From: Mesorhizobium sp.
GTDB lineage: Bacteria; Pseudomonadota; Alphaproteobacteria; Rhizobiales; Rhizobiaceae
Direction of reading: 5' to 3'
Assembly: GCF_004962245.1 (NCBI RefSeq)
Contig: NZ_SUHQ01000006.1
Location: 62,001 to 126,000 of the forward strand
Length of the DNA: 64,000 nt
Part shown: positions 32,731-42,525 of the stretch, piece after piece
Layout of the letters: each line of letters starts with the position of its first letter
Position numbering within the stretch: position 1 is the stretch's first letter
Translations under genes and position numbers: made by a program
The notes under the pieces: model-generated
Database searches by the model: none
Told to the model about the DNA's origin: nothing
What the model saw: the letters and a program-made list of their open reading frames with translations, nothing else

Positions 32731-34005
32731 TCACGTGGAAACATGGACCCGCTTGCCTGGGCGCAGTTTCTGATAGACGGACTTGAGCCGTTCTGCGCGC
32801 GCCTCCCACGAATACAGCTCGACGGCACGCTTGCGCCCTTCGCTTCCCATTTCGCTTGCCCGGACCGTATCCTCCAGCATCGTGATCAATGCCTGGGCGA
32901 GCTCGCCAGGAGCATCGACTTCGACCAGCATCCCGGTCCTGCCAGCCAGAATGGATTCACACATCCCGCCCACGCGCGTTCCCACCACCGGTATCCCGCA
33001 TGCCATGCCCTCCACGACCGATATTCCGAAGCTCTCGCTGAGGGACGGATTCACAACAATGTCGGCCTCATGGTACGTCGCTACGAGGTCCTTGTGGGGC
33101 ACGTTACCCATGAAGTGAACTCGATCACGTAACCCGTGGCGCTCGATGAGTTCCTCTAAGTGTTCCCGATATTGGCAATTGCCCCAGCGATCGTAGAAAC
33201 GGCTCAACGCGGTTACCCGCGGATCCGACGAGAGGCTGGTCAGGAAGTCCACCGGAAGCGGAGAATGCGGCCCTGCGATCCGCAGTTCCACGTCCGCGAA
33301 CCTGGCCGCAACCTCACTGAAGGCCTCGATCAGTGTGTGAAGCCCCTTCTCTGGCGACACCCGCCCAACGAACAGAATGACACGTCGGGTTCTGGTGGAT
33401 GCGGGAGCCCGCTGCTCGCTCGGCCGAAAGTAAGAAACGTCCACGCCGTTACCGACAGTGGCAACGACGCCAGGATAGTCCGGGAATGCAGAACGAAAGG
33501 TCGTTGCGATGTGGTCGCTGACGGCGACGACCGCATCGACCACCTTGAGCTGACGGGCCACCTGAGCGTGGTCCCGCTGTGACAGCCACTCACACTGCAT
33601 CTCAAGCACGAGCCGATGAGATGAGTTGGCTGCCTTCAGTTCCCTGCACCATGCCCAGTAATTCATCACATGGACGATATCTGGTTGATCGACGGCGAGG
33701 TAGCGACGAACCTTGTTACGATATTGCGAGTGGTCATCGGCCTTCCGATCCAGCCGCAACCAGCGCGCCAGACGCGGAAACTGGTGGATGACCCGCTGCA
33801 GCGCGCGGTCACGCCGCGCCGGAGCCCGCCGCACCGCGAACGGCAGGTCCGCGGGCACCGTGTCGTCTCGATAATGCTTGCCATAGAGCGTAATCTGCAG
33901 GCCTTCGCCGAGCCGCAGCGCCGTATTGTAGACGATCAGACCGATTGAGTTTTGAACAGGCGGAAAAAGTCTATCGTACGGCTGACCGACATATACGAGC
34001 TTCAT
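32731..34005 (-). CDS. Glycosyltransferase family 4 (GT-B, group 1)
   Basis: 424 residues. The C-terminal donor-binding half has FVGRVSPEKGLHTLIEAF near residue 220 and the EX7E element ESFGISVVE followed by GMACGIPVVGTRVGG. The N-terminal half starts MKLVYVGQPYDR. It probably transfers a sugar from a nucleotide donor to a lipid-linked or growing polysaccharide at the cytoplasmic face. The ATG at 34005 with GGGGAG upstream is preferred to a GTG at 34017. It lies 23 bases after the epimerase gene, in the same operon. Confidence 0.88.
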   Translation of the reverse strand: MKLVYVGQPYDRLFPPVQNSIGLIVYNTALRLGEGLQITLYGKHYRDDTVPADLPFAVRRAPARRDRALQRVIHQFPRLARWLRLDRKADDHSQYRNKVRRYLAVDQPDIVHVMNYWAWCRELKAANSSHRLVLEMQCEWLSQRDHAQVARQLKVVDAVVAVSDHIATTFRSAFPDYPGVVATVGNGVDVSYFRPSEQRAPASTRTRRVILFVGRVSPEKGLHTLIEAFSEVAARFADVELRIAGPHSPLPVDFLTSLSSDPRVTALSRFYDRWGNCQYREHLEELIERHGLRDRVHFMGNVPHKDLVATYHEADIVVNPSLSESFGISVVEGMACGIPVVGTRVGGMCESILAGRTGMLVEVDAPGELAQALITMLEDTVRASEMGSEGRKRAVELYSWEARAERLKSVYQKLRPGKRVHVST

Positions 34006-34028
34006 GTCACTCCCCACCGCCAGCTCGT

Positions 34029-34991
34029 TCAGGCGACTCTTCTAAGTGCAGGGCGGTCTTCCGGTCGGGAGAGGTGATCGGCGAGGCGGCGAATGCCCTC
34101 TTCGAGCGGCACCAGGGGACGGTTCAATATAGCCTTCATCTTGTTCGTGTCAGGACAGCGGCGCGTCATGTCGCCCTCCGCAAGGGGCGGTCGGAATTCC
34201 AACTTCGATGACGAGCCCAGCACTTCGATGACAAAGTCGGCCAGCTGTCGAATGCTCATTTCCACGTCGCTGCCAACGTTGATCACTTCGTTCTCGTGCG
34301 CGCGCGTTCGATGAACCGCGATGCAAGCGTCAACCGTGTCGTCGACATAGCAGAAGGTGCGGGTCTGAGAACCGTCCCCGTAAATCGTCAGGGGCTCGCC
34401 GCGCAGGGCTGCACGCACAAATCGCGGCAGAACGAAATCCTCGCTCTGACGTGGCCCGTAGGTGTTGAAGAAGCGAAAAATGGTAAATGGCAGTCCAAAC
34501 TCACGCTCAAAAGTGCGCAGATAGACCTCTCCAAGATTCTTCACCACTGCATACGGCAGACGTGAGTTAAGCGGCGTGGTGCTCTCGTTTTGAGGAATCT
34601 CGAAAGGTTCGCCATATACCTCCGATGACGAAGCGAAGTAGACACGCTCGGCGCCGGTGTTCTTGCATAGCCTCAGCACGTTCTCGATGCCGGTGATGTC
34701 GCGCAGCACGAGCAACGGATTTGCCAAAGTCCGCTGCACACCGACCACGGCTGCGAAATGGAAGACGTGGGTGAAATGGAAGCGGTAGAACAACGATGAG
34801 ATGTCGTCGAAATCGTTCGCATCCGCCTTTACTACGGTCAGATTGCCCGCGTCTATTTGTACCTTGTCTCGACTTCCGGTCGACAGGTTGTCAGCGACGA
34901 CCACCTGGGTCTGAGGTAGCTTGACCAACGCACGAGTGAGGGCACTGCCGATATTGCCCGCTCCACCAGTTACCAGGATCGATTGCGTCAT
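34029..34991 (-). CDS. NAD-dependent nucleotide-sugar epimerase/dehydratase (extended SDR)
   Basis: 320 residues with GGAGNIG at residues 9-15, a catalytic Ser cluster at 121-123 (ASSSEVYG), Tyr147/Lys151 (YAVVK), and the RFFNTYGPRQ segment that binds the nucleotide sugar. It resembles UDP-glucose/UDP-galactose 4-epimerase-type enzymes and dTDP-glucose dehydratase relatives; the exact activity is uncertain. The ATG at 34991 has AGGTGG just upstream. It is the first gene of the operon with the glycosyltransferase. Confidence 0.85.
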   Translation of the reverse strand: MTQSILVTGGAGNIGSALTRALVKLPQTQVVVADNLSTGSRDKVQIDAGNLTVVKADANDFDDISSLFYRFHFTHVFHFAAVVGVQRTLANPLLVLRDITGIENVLRLCKNTGAERVYFASSSEVYGEPFEIPQNESTTPLNSRLPYAVVKNLGEVYLRTFEREFGLPFTIFRFFNTYGPRQSEDFVLPRFVRAALRGEPLTIYGDGSQTRTFCYVDDTVDACIAVHRTRAHENEVINVGSDVEMSIRQLADFVIEVLGSSSKLEFRPPLAEGDMTRRCPDTNKMKAILNRPLVPLEEGIRRLADHLSRPEDRPALRRVA

Positions 34992-35310
34992 AATCCACCT
35001 CAACCGAACAGTTTAATCGACTGATGCAATGTGCGTCCCTTCGCCAAACGCGGCATCTTCGATCTCGCGAGCGAACGTGGCTCGCAGATCCTTAGGACGC
35101 TTGAGAGTTAAATGTGGCAGCGCAAGATTTATTTGACAACTTGGCTTGGGGTAAGCACTTCGGCTGTTCTCCCAATGGTGCAACCCATGCTATTTTCAGC
35201 TCTGGGGCTGGCTAAGCGCATACATTTTGCTGATTGCTGTGAACTGCTTCCCCGCGGTAATTGAGGCGATCCTTTATTGTCGACATTGAAGCGAAAGTTG
35301 CCAGCATCTC
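34992..35310. other. Divergent promoter region between epimerase and UDP-sugar dehydrogenase genes
   Basis: About 320 bases, somewhat AT-richer than the flanks. A TTGACA hexamer lies at 35133-35138 on the plus strand, but I find no good -10 partner at 16-18 bases. It presumably holds promoters for both neighbours. No operator is evident. Confidence 0.35.
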
Positions 35311-36651
35311 ATGCAGACTGCTCCAGACCTTCAGGAACTGGTTAACCGCATCCGAGCGCGGGACTACACCATTGGCATCATGGGCCTCGGCTACGTTGGC
35401 TTGCCGCTCGCCATGATCTCGCTGGACGCGGGGTTCAAGGTCATCGGTTTCGACATCGACGCGTCTCGGGTTGCACTTCTTAACCGCGGAGAAACCGGCA
35501 TAGATCATTTGCCTGGTGCTGCCATCAAGATGGCTGTCGACAGCAAGCGGTTTCGCGCCACCAGCGATTTCGCCGACCTGGGCGAACCCGACGCGATCTT
35601 GATAGCGGTGCCGACGCCGCTTACCAAAAACCGGGAGCCGAACCTGTCGTTCGTCGAAAACAGCGCACGTGCGATCGCCGAGCGGCTGCGCCCCGGTCAA
35701 CTTGTCGTTCTGGAGTCGACGACCTGGCCAGGAACGACGCGAGAGGTCGTGCAGCCGCTGCTCGAGGCGACGAATCTTTCTCTAGGAAAGGACTTTTTTC
35801 TCGCCTATTCGCCCGAACGGGTGGACCCAGGCAACGATGTACACACCACCGCTACGGTTGCAAAGGTGATAGGCGCCGACGACCCATCGTCCCTACAGGT
35901 TGCCAAGGAACTGTACGACCAGATCATCGTGCAAACCGTTCCCGTGGCCTCCACCGCAACGGCAGAGGCTGTGAAGCTGACCGAGAACATATTTCGCTCT
36001 GTGAACATTGCGTTGGTCAATGAGCTAAAGGTGATTTTTGACAGGATGGGCATCGACGTCTGGGAGGTGATCGAGGCCGCCAAGACCAAGCCGTTCGGAT
36101 ATATGGCGTTTTATCCAGGCCCAGGGCTCGGCGGGCACTGCATCCCGATCGACCCATTCTATCTAACCTGGAAGGCAAGAGAGTACGAAGTAGCAACGCG
36201 CTTCATCGAACTTGCCGGTGAAATCAACACGAACATGCCGCATTATGTGGTTGCCCGCCTTGTGGAGGCCTTGGACCAGCGAGCCAGCCGCGGCCTGAGC
36301 GGTTCGCGGATCTTGGTGATCGGGATGTCCTACAAGAAAAACGTGGGTGACACACGAGAAAGCCCATCGTTGAAGCTGATCGACATCATGGAGCGACGCG
36401 GGGCAGTCGTTGATTACCACGACCCCTATGTACCGGAAATACCCGGAACAAGAGAGTACGCCACCCTGGCAGGTCGCCCCTCTGTGGATATCTGCGCTAG
36501 CAGTCTGGCATTGTATGATGCCGTTGTCATCTCGACAGACCATGATGCGATTGATTGGCAGAACGTCGCCAAGCACGCAAAGCTGGTGCTCGATACCAGA
36601 AATGCTTGTGCGCGTAGTCAGTCACGCACCGACAACGTCATAAAGGCATGA
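35311..36651 (+). CDS. Nucleotide-sugar dehydrogenase, WbpA-type (UDP-N-acetylglucosamine 6-dehydrogenase-like)
   Basis: 446 residues of the UDP-glucose/GDP-mannose dehydrogenase family. NAD-binding GLGYVG is at 25-30, the catalytic Lys/Asn pair at about 222/226 (VKLTEN), and the nucleophile Cys277 in GGHCIPIDPFYL. The GGHCIPIDP form is typical of WbpA/WecC enzymes that oxidise N-acetylhexosamine sugars; UDP-glucose dehydrogenases usually have a G-x-S-C-FPKD form. It would supply a UDP-N-acetyl-uronic acid for surface polysaccharide. It is divergent from the epimerase gene. Confidence 0.85.
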   Translation: MQTAPDLQELVNRIRARDYTIGIMGLGYVGLPLAMISLDAGFKVIGFDIDASRVALLNRGETGIDHLPGAAIKMAVDSKRFRATSDFADLGEPDAILIAVPTPLTKNREPNLSFVENSARAIAERLRPGQLVVLESTTWPGTTREVVQPLLEATNLSLGKDFFLAYSPERVDPGNDVHTTATVAKVIGADDPSSLQVAKELYDQIIVQTVPVASTATAEAVKLTENIFRSVNIALVNELKVIFDRMGIDVWEVIEAAKTKPFGYMAFYPGPGLGGHCIPIDPFYLTWKAREYEVATRFIELAGEINTNMPHYVVARLVEALDQRASRGLSGSRILVIGMSYKKNVGDTRESPSLKLIDIMERRGAVVDYHDPYVPEIPGTREYATLAGRPSVDICASSLALYDAVVISTDHDAIDWQNVAKHAKLVLDTRNACARSQSRTDNVIKA

Positions 36652-36862
36652 GCGGCCCGGCTTGCGGCATTGGCTTGGTCAACCTGTCATCGACAATGTC
36701 GAATGATTTAATACGTCGAGCGGTTGAATTCGTTCAGCGCATCGAATTTTCCCGGACTTGAGCGCCGGGGCATGAGCGCCCGCGCAGTCGGTGTAAACAG
36801 GTGGTGGCGGACGAGGTCGCTACGGTTCATGCGGCGCGCCGGCCGATGCTCACCCCTCCCCG

Positions 36863-39145
36863 TCAGCGGACCTTTTGGTCGCCGTAAGCATCCACGCCGA
36901 CCGCGTCATTGCGCCAGACATGGATGGCTTCGAATGCGTCCCATGCGATCGACACGATGTCGAGATCCCCGTCACCGTCGAGGTCGACCGTCCTTGCTCC
37001 CAGATGGCTTTCCATCCCTTCGCCGACCAGCTGCTCGATGAACCGTCCCCCACCCAGATTATGCCAGCTTGAGAGGCGAAGTGCGCCGCGATGCTCGCCC
37101 ATGATGAGATCCACCCTGCCGTCCCCAGTCATATCGGACACGGAAAGGCTGTTAAGGGAACCGCGCGTGGTGATTTCGTGCTGCTCCCAGTCGGAGGAGC
37201 TGTCGCCGGGGTTGTGCCACCAATACGCCTTAGCGCTGTCGGCTTGGCCATTTTCTTCGGTCACGACGATGTCCGCACGTCCATCGCCATCAAGATCGGC
37301 GGCCGCCACGCGGTCGGGATAGACCATTTCAGGAACTGTTCCAACATGCCGAAGCTCCCAGTCTGGCGAGCCGTCACCTGGATTGCGCCACCATGCGACC
37401 GTCTTTGCATCGCCGGTCGTGGCGACAAGGTCAAGTAGACCGTCGCCATCGATATCGGCGAATGCAATCCCTTCATCAGACGCGTCGACGCAGATGCGGG
37501 TGCGTGGCCATGGCTCGACTGTTGGATCGTCAGGAATCTTAAAATAGAAAACCCCGCCGCCGCTCGATACCGCCAGCTCCGGCTTCCCACCTTTTACGAT
37601 CTGGGCGAGCGCATGGCCCTGAGAGCCGAGCTCATGACTGGCGGCGGGAACCTCTCCGATCCCGTGCGCTTCAAATCGGTGCGCGTCGATGTCCTCGGCA
37701 TGGAGCCACACCAGGTGCAGCGCCCTGCCTCGGCCGCGCTGTGCTATGACCTCCCCGCGCCCATCGCCATCGAGATCCAGGCCTGCGACCGCGTCCACAC
37801 CCTCAGCAAGCCGGGTCCGTTCCCATTCTGTGCTCCAGGCTTCGGACGGTTGACGGTACCAGAACGGACCCGAGATGATGTCTGTGCGACCATCACCATC
37901 CATGTCGGAAAAAGCCAGCCCAAAGGAGCGGACATGCCCGTTCGTTATGCGATGATAGGTCCAGCGGTCGAGGCGGACCGATGCAGGCGGATCCAGCCGA
38001 TTGATCCACACTCTGACGGGCGGGTTGCCCACCCAGTTCGCCCCATAGATGTCGAAATCGCCGTCCCTGTCGACATCGGCGACGACGCCGTTGTGGAGAC
38101 CCACATCGTCGATCACATGACGGGCCCAGCGCGTTCCTTGCCCGTTGATATTGTAATGGATCGCGAGTGTGCGCTCCTCGGTCGTATGCATCTGCCCGAC
38201 CACGACATCGATGTCCCCGTCTCCGTCCATGTCGGCTGCCTGTAGCGTATGGGCGCCCGCGACAGATGGCTGGATGACATGGCGGATCCAGCGGCCCGTC
38301 GGTCCGGCGAGGGGCCGGAACCAGGCGACGTCGTCAGTGTGCTCGGAACTCGAAGTCAGAATGTCGGCGCGGCCGTCCTGGTCAAGGTCGGTTACGAGCG
38401 CCTTGAATGCAGGATTGAACGGACCAAGCTCGTAGCTGCGCCATAGTGCTGGATCGCGTGCTGTCGCTGCGCCTGGATTGGACGCCCATACTCCGTGCAG
38501 GACGAGATCGACATCAGCATCGCCGTCAATATCCCCGATTGCCATTCCCTCTTCGCCTAAGTTGAAGGAGAACAAGCCGACGCGGATCCAGGAACTGGGG
38601 CTTTCTTGGAAGAAAATCATCACTTCGCCAGGCGCCCGAACGACGATATCAACGAGGCCGTCCCCGTCGAAATCGGCCGCCTTGATGTCTTTGCCCCAGC
38701 CGCCGACTGCACCGATTTCCCGGCGCTTCCAGCTGGGACCGTGGGTCGGGTTATCATTCGGCCGCGGGTTCTCGAACCAGACGAGATTGACAGCATCGGG
38801 CCCATCGGCCGTGACGATGTCGGGATCACCGTCCCCATCGATGTCGGCAAGCACGCCGTCGGTGGTGAACTCGACGTGGGGCCTCGCGATTACGGTGCGG
38901 ACCAGATCGGGCCAGCGCCACCAAGACATCGCATCCTCGGGGAAGCCGCCAAGGACGAAATCCAGTCGATTATCGCCGTCTATATCGCCGACAAGCTTTA
39001 CGTCTCCTGAATAGGGGGCAATCTCTTTGCGTTCAAAAACAAGACCTGACTCCAGAATTTCTTCGGGAGGTCCCTGTCCCTGAGCGGCGTCGCAACTTGC
39101 GAGGGTGCACCCGATCATAATGACCGCGATCAGGCGGCCAAACAT
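36863..39145 (-). CDS. FG-GAP/VCBS repeat lipoprotein
   Basis: 760 residues. The N terminus MFGRLIAVIMIGCTLASC is a lipoprotein signal with lipobox LASC, so Cys18 is probably lipidated. The rest holds at least ten repeats with the calcium-binding core DxDGDGxxD, for example DIDGDGDPD and DLDGDGRGE, spaced 50-60 residues apart as in integrin-like beta-propellers. It is probably exported and anchored in the outer membrane or periplasm, binding calcium and perhaps polysaccharide or protein. It begins one base after the PIG-L deacetylase stop (TAG-C-ATG), so the two are tightly coupled. The function is unknown. Confidence 0.85.
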   Translation of the reverse strand: MFGRLIAVIMIGCTLASCDAAQGQGPPEEILESGLVFERKEIAPYSGDVKLVGDIDGDNRLDFVLGGFPEDAMSWWRWPDLVRTVIARPHVEFTTDGVLADIDGDGDPDIVTADGPDAVNLVWFENPRPNDNPTHGPSWKRREIGAVGGWGKDIKAADFDGDGLVDIVVRAPGEVMIFFQESPSSWIRVGLFSFNLGEEGMAIGDIDGDADVDLVLHGVWASNPGAATARDPALWRSYELGPFNPAFKALVTDLDQDGRADILTSSSEHTDDVAWFRPLAGPTGRWIRHVIQPSVAGAHTLQAADMDGDGDIDVVVGQMHTTEERTLAIHYNINGQGTRWARHVIDDVGLHNGVVADVDRDGDFDIYGANWVGNPPVRVWINRLDPPASVRLDRWTYHRITNGHVRSFGLAFSDMDGDGRTDIISGPFWYRQPSEAWSTEWERTRLAEGVDAVAGLDLDGDGRGEVIAQRGRGRALHLVWLHAEDIDAHRFEAHGIGEVPAASHELGSQGHALAQIVKGGKPELAVSSGGGVFYFKIPDDPTVEPWPRTRICVDASDEGIAFADIDGDGLLDLVATTGDAKTVAWWRNPGDGSPDWELRHVGTVPEMVYPDRVAAADLDGDGRADIVVTEENGQADSAKAYWWHNPGDSSSDWEQHEITTRGSLNSLSVSDMTGDGRVDLIMGEHRGALRLSSWHNLGGGRFIEQLVGEGMESHLGARTVDLDGDGDLDIVSIAWDAFEAIHVWRNDAVGVDAYGDQKVR

Positions 39146-39146
39146 G

Positions 39147-39971
39147 CTAAATGTTGATTTCGTAGCGTGTGAACATTTCGTAGTCGGCCAGCAACCGCCC
39201 GACGAAATCTCCCCCCGACAAGTCCGACAGCGTCCGCCATTCATCTTGGTTCTCCAGGCGCTGCATCTGCGACGCATGCGCCGCCAGCGCTTCACGCTTT
39301 ACGCCGATAACATCGCCAACATAGGCGAGGCTGTTGAGCGTGAACGGCGCCCGCAGCCCTGCCGCCGTCCTGATCGTCTGCCGCAAAGTAACACGCCACA
39401 TATTCGGCAAATCGCCCCACAGACTTGTCCATGGCCAATGGTACCAGTACCAGACTGGATATTCGAATACCGTGACAGGGCGACCATAGGCACGAAGCGC
39501 CGCGCGAACTGCTGCATTGACGGCGACATGATCGGAAGTCGGATCCTTTGCATGGTTCACGAAAACGCTCTGCGGCCGCCATGAGTTGAGCCTCGACACG
39601 ACCGCAGCTGTTATCTCATGAAGGTGATGATTGGCCGCCCCGTCTGGAAGGCGTAGGAATGTAACACTTTGGGATGATGCGCCCAGACGACGAACTGCTT
39701 CTATGGCTTCGGCCTCGCGTGTCGCCCGCAAGGTTTCAGGATGCATAAGGTGGCGATGAGACGCGGCGCCATCGGTGACGAAAACAAAACGGACCTGGGC
39801 GCCCGAGGCAATCTTTTTGGCCGCAACGCCACCGCAACCCAGCGTCTCGTCATCCGGATGGGGCGCAACAATGACAGCAGACGCCGACCAGTCGCCTATC
39901 TCAAACGGCCTAAGTCGCAATCGCAATTGATTATCAAGCATGGTGCTGAAGGTCCGCCTAAAAGTCCACAT
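39147..39971 (-). CDS. PIG-L family deacetylase
   Basis: About 274 residues. The Zn-binding motif is in APHPDDETLGCGG, with a second His in NHAKDPTSDHVAV. PIG-L enzymes de-N-acetylate N-acetylglucosamine in glycolipids, mycothiol or bacillithiol precursors and some antibiotics; here a surface-glycan substrate is likely. Start uncertain: ATGs at 39971 and 39941 or GTG at 40037 are possible and none has a clear ribosome binding site. It is directly upstream of the FG-GAP lipoprotein gene in the same operon. Confidence 0.82.
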   Translation of the reverse strand: MWTFRRTFSTMLDNQLRLRLRPFEIGDWSASAVIVAPHPDDETLGCGGVAAKKIASGAQVRFVFVTDGAASHRHLMHPETLRATREAEAIEAVRRLGASSQSVTFLRLPDGAANHHLHEITAAVVSRLNSWRPQSVFVNHAKDPTSDHVAVNAAVRAALRAYGRPVTVFEYPVWYWYHWPWTSLWGDLPNMWRVTLRQTIRTAAGLRAPFTLNSLAYVGDVIGVKREALAAHASQMQRLENQDEWRTLSDLSGGDFVGRLLADYEMFTRYEINI

Positions 39972-40077
39972 CGGTGCGCTTTCATCATCGGTTCGCTGGC
40001 GTCGTTGAACGCCGATCGCCATGGTAACAGAACTCACGAGCGTTCGAGACCCGTGTTTGCCGGTGGGGAAGGCTTAT

Positions 40078-40330
40078 GAACATGGGTATCCTCGGGCAGG
40101 GTTTGGGCCGCGGCTGGCTCGAGGAAACAGAGAGCCGTCCCAAGCCGATGGTCGAGATCGGTCTTCGATGCCGATCCTGTGGCACATCATGATGCGCCAT
40201 TACCGCTACCCATCGCGCTCGGATCAAAGGGCGAGCACATCAAGCCCTGGTTCAGCGATTACATGACGGTCCACGGCCCAACCCGGGAATGTGAAACGCC
40301 ACGCTGCGTGACTGGCGTGCGCTCAAAGAG
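40078..40330 (+). pseudogene. Decayed glucose-1-phosphate cytidylyltransferase (rfbF-like) fragment
   Basis: Three frames in a row retain the N-terminal part of a sugar-nucleotidyltransferase. About 40084-40170 reads ILGQGLGRG, then EETESRPKPMVEIG (compare the GGLGTRL and RPKPMVEIG segments of RfbF). The next frame has MPILWHIMMRHYR. Then from 40212 a third frame has IALGSKGEHIKPWFSDY. At least two frameshifts and loss of the remainder make it non-functional. Confidence 0.75.
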
Positions 40331-40957
40331 AGGGTCGAGCGGGGATATAAGTTGGAAAGGTCACCGCCGAGCGGACCGAGCACCTTGTTGTTAGGCCGGC
40401 ACGCAAAGCGACAGCTGGCAAGCCCGCTTCTTGATCGCCCGCGCGGATGGGCGTGTGGAACGCGGGATGGTCAATCGGTAATCAGGCTGCACCAAACAGA
40501 CATACGCCGTTTGGGGACGTTTACGTTCCCACGCTCCGGCGTAAGGTTCGGCACGATGCACTCGAACGAATTCCAACCCCAGCAACGCGCCCGCGGCGAT
40601 GACATCAGGATGATTGCGCTAGAAAGAGGATCTCCAGGGGAGCTGCCTATGACCAATAACAACTGGATGCAGCCACCCTTCCTCTCCAACCACAGTATCC
40701 TCGGCCATGGGTGCTTGTGGGTGGTGGAATAGAATGACGAGCAATCACGCTAAACGCCGTCCGTGGCCCGCGACGGCTCTGCGTTCGCGAGGTTCCAGCT
40801 CGACAAACGATAGCTGGAGAGAGGTCGACGGCTCTGCTTTCTATTCACGTAGACCGGGCCGGATCGCTAGCGCCGCAGCCGTGAAACGAAGTCGGAAAGC
40901 CTTGGCTGCGCGATCGAAAGTCGCGGGCCTGTATGCCAACGGGCAAAGAGACGTGCG
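40331..40957. other. Gene-free stretch upstream of the flippase
   Basis: About 630 bases after the cytidylyltransferase remnant. Short frames exist on both strands but none matches a family that I know or has a good start. The stretch is probably further decayed DNA plus the promoter region of the flippase gene; I see no defined promoter. Confidence 0.35.
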
Positions 40958-42403
40958 ATGACATCAATCGGCGCGAAGATTGTCAACGGCGCAGCCTGGG
41001 CAGCAGTCGAAACATGGGGTCGGCAAGCAGCCATGTTTGCCGTTTTTGTCGTATTAGCCAGGCATCTCGGACCTGAGGCATTCGGCCTCGCCGCCCTCTC
41101 CATGGTTGTACCCGTCATTCTTGCTGTTCCGGTCACGATCGGAATACCGGAGGCACTCATCCAGCATCCTAAAATCGAGGCCTCACACTTTGACTCGGCC
41201 TTCTGGCTTCTCGCCGCGACCGGCGCTGTGATTAGCGGGCTCATCTGGACGTCTGCCGGTTTGATTGCTGCAGCGTTCGGACAGCCCATTCTCGAAGATC
41301 TCATTCGCTGGAGCAGCGTGGTCGTCGTAATTCAGGCCCTCTCGTCGGTACCTGGGGCTGTGTTGAAGCGCCAACTCGAGTTCCGCTTGTTCGCGTTGCG
41401 CACAATTGCCGGCACCTTCGTCGGCGGCACACTCGGCATCGTCTTGGCAATAGCCGGTTTCGGCGTGTGGAGCATGATTTGGATGCACCTAGCAAAAGCG
41501 GTTGTGGAAACCGCTGTTCTTCTCGTCGGCAGTTCTTGGCGGCCCGGGCTGACCTTCTCCTATGCGAAGGTTCGTGACCTACTAGGATTTGGCGGCCCGC
41601 TTATCGTCCAGACTTTTTGGAATTTTTTGAACGAGGAAATTCCAAAGGTCCTGCTCGGTACGTTCCTCGGCCCCCATGCGGTCGGAATCTATGCTCTCGC
41701 CCGTCGTCCGCTCGACCTTCTGGTGCAAGTATTCCTCAGTCCGCTGATGGCTGTCACCATGCCCACCGTGGCGCGGATTCAAGATCAACCCGAAAAGATC
41801 GACCGTTTCTTCAACACGACCGTCCGCATGGCCGGGATAGCGGGATTTCCTGCATTCATCGGGTTTGCCGCGATCGCACCGATCGCGGTTCCCTTTATCT
41901 TCGGCCCGCAATGGGCCAGCGCGGTCGTCGCTGTCCAGATTCTCATGCTGCTGGGCCTGCAACGCACTATCGACAGCCTCTGCGCGTTTACGATCCTTGC
42001 AATGGGTCACTCCAGGTTGATCCTGATGTTGAACATAGCCTACACTGTTGTCGCAACGATGCTGTTGTCCGTCACTGCGCAGATCAGCCTTGAGATGACA
42101 ATGGTGGCGCTCGTAGCCTGCAGCCTGGTCCTCCTACCAATCTTCCTCTTCTACGCGCAGCGCATCGCGCGTATCGACGTGCTGAAACCCCTTGAGATCT
42201 TCCCACGACTGGCTCTCGCCGCCCTGCTGATGTTCGGCGCCGTCAGCGCGTGGCTGCGCAGCGCGCCTGAGCACGCCGCCGAGGAAACACTCCTTATTAG
42301 CGCAATTTTCCTTGGAGCCTCTGTCTATGGTACGGCTCTCTTCTTGCTGGTGCGCTCTGAGCTGTTCAATGCGCGAGACTTGTTCCTCAGGCTTCGCGGC
42401 TAG
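40958..42403 (+). CDS. Wzx-like polysaccharide flippase (MOP superfamily)
   Basis: 481 residues with 12 or more hydrophobic segments. It opens with NGAAWAAVETWGRQAAMFAVFVVLARHLGPEAFGL, the usual start of oligosaccharide flippases of the Wzx/RfbX class. It would move lipid-linked sugar repeat units across the inner membrane. The polymerase Wzy and the initiating glycosyltransferase are not seen nearby, so they may lie elsewhere or have been lost. It is convergent with the ketose epimerase gene. Confidence 0.83.
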   Translation: MTSIGAKIVNGAAWAAVETWGRQAAMFAVFVVLARHLGPEAFGLAALSMVVPVILAVPVTIGIPEALIQHPKIEASHFDSAFWLLAATGAVISGLIWTSAGLIAAAFGQPILEDLIRWSSVVVVIQALSSVPGAVLKRQLEFRLFALRTIAGTFVGGTLGIVLAIAGFGVWSMIWMHLAKAVVETAVLLVGSSWRPGLTFSYAKVRDLLGFGGPLIVQTFWNFLNEEIPKVLLGTFLGPHAVGIYALARRPLDLLVQVFLSPLMAVTMPTVARIQDQPEKIDRFFNTTVRMAGIAGFPAFIGFAAIAPIAVPFIFGPQWASAVVAVQILMLLGLQRTIDSLCAFTILAMGHSRLILMLNIAYTVVATMLLSVTAQISLEMTMVALVACSLVLLPIFLFYAQRIARIDVLKPLEIFPRLALAALLMFGAVSAWLRSAPEHAAEETLLISAIFLGASVYGTALFLLVRSELFNARDLFLRLRG

Positions 42404-42525
42404 GTTGTCGGGCGCGGCCTGTAGATGCGGGATTTCGAGGCCCATCCGCGCGCGCGCCGATGAAATCATGACCAGCGCCGGTACAGCCGCTCCATCGATC
42501 CACCGACCGGCAACGGGCAGATTGT

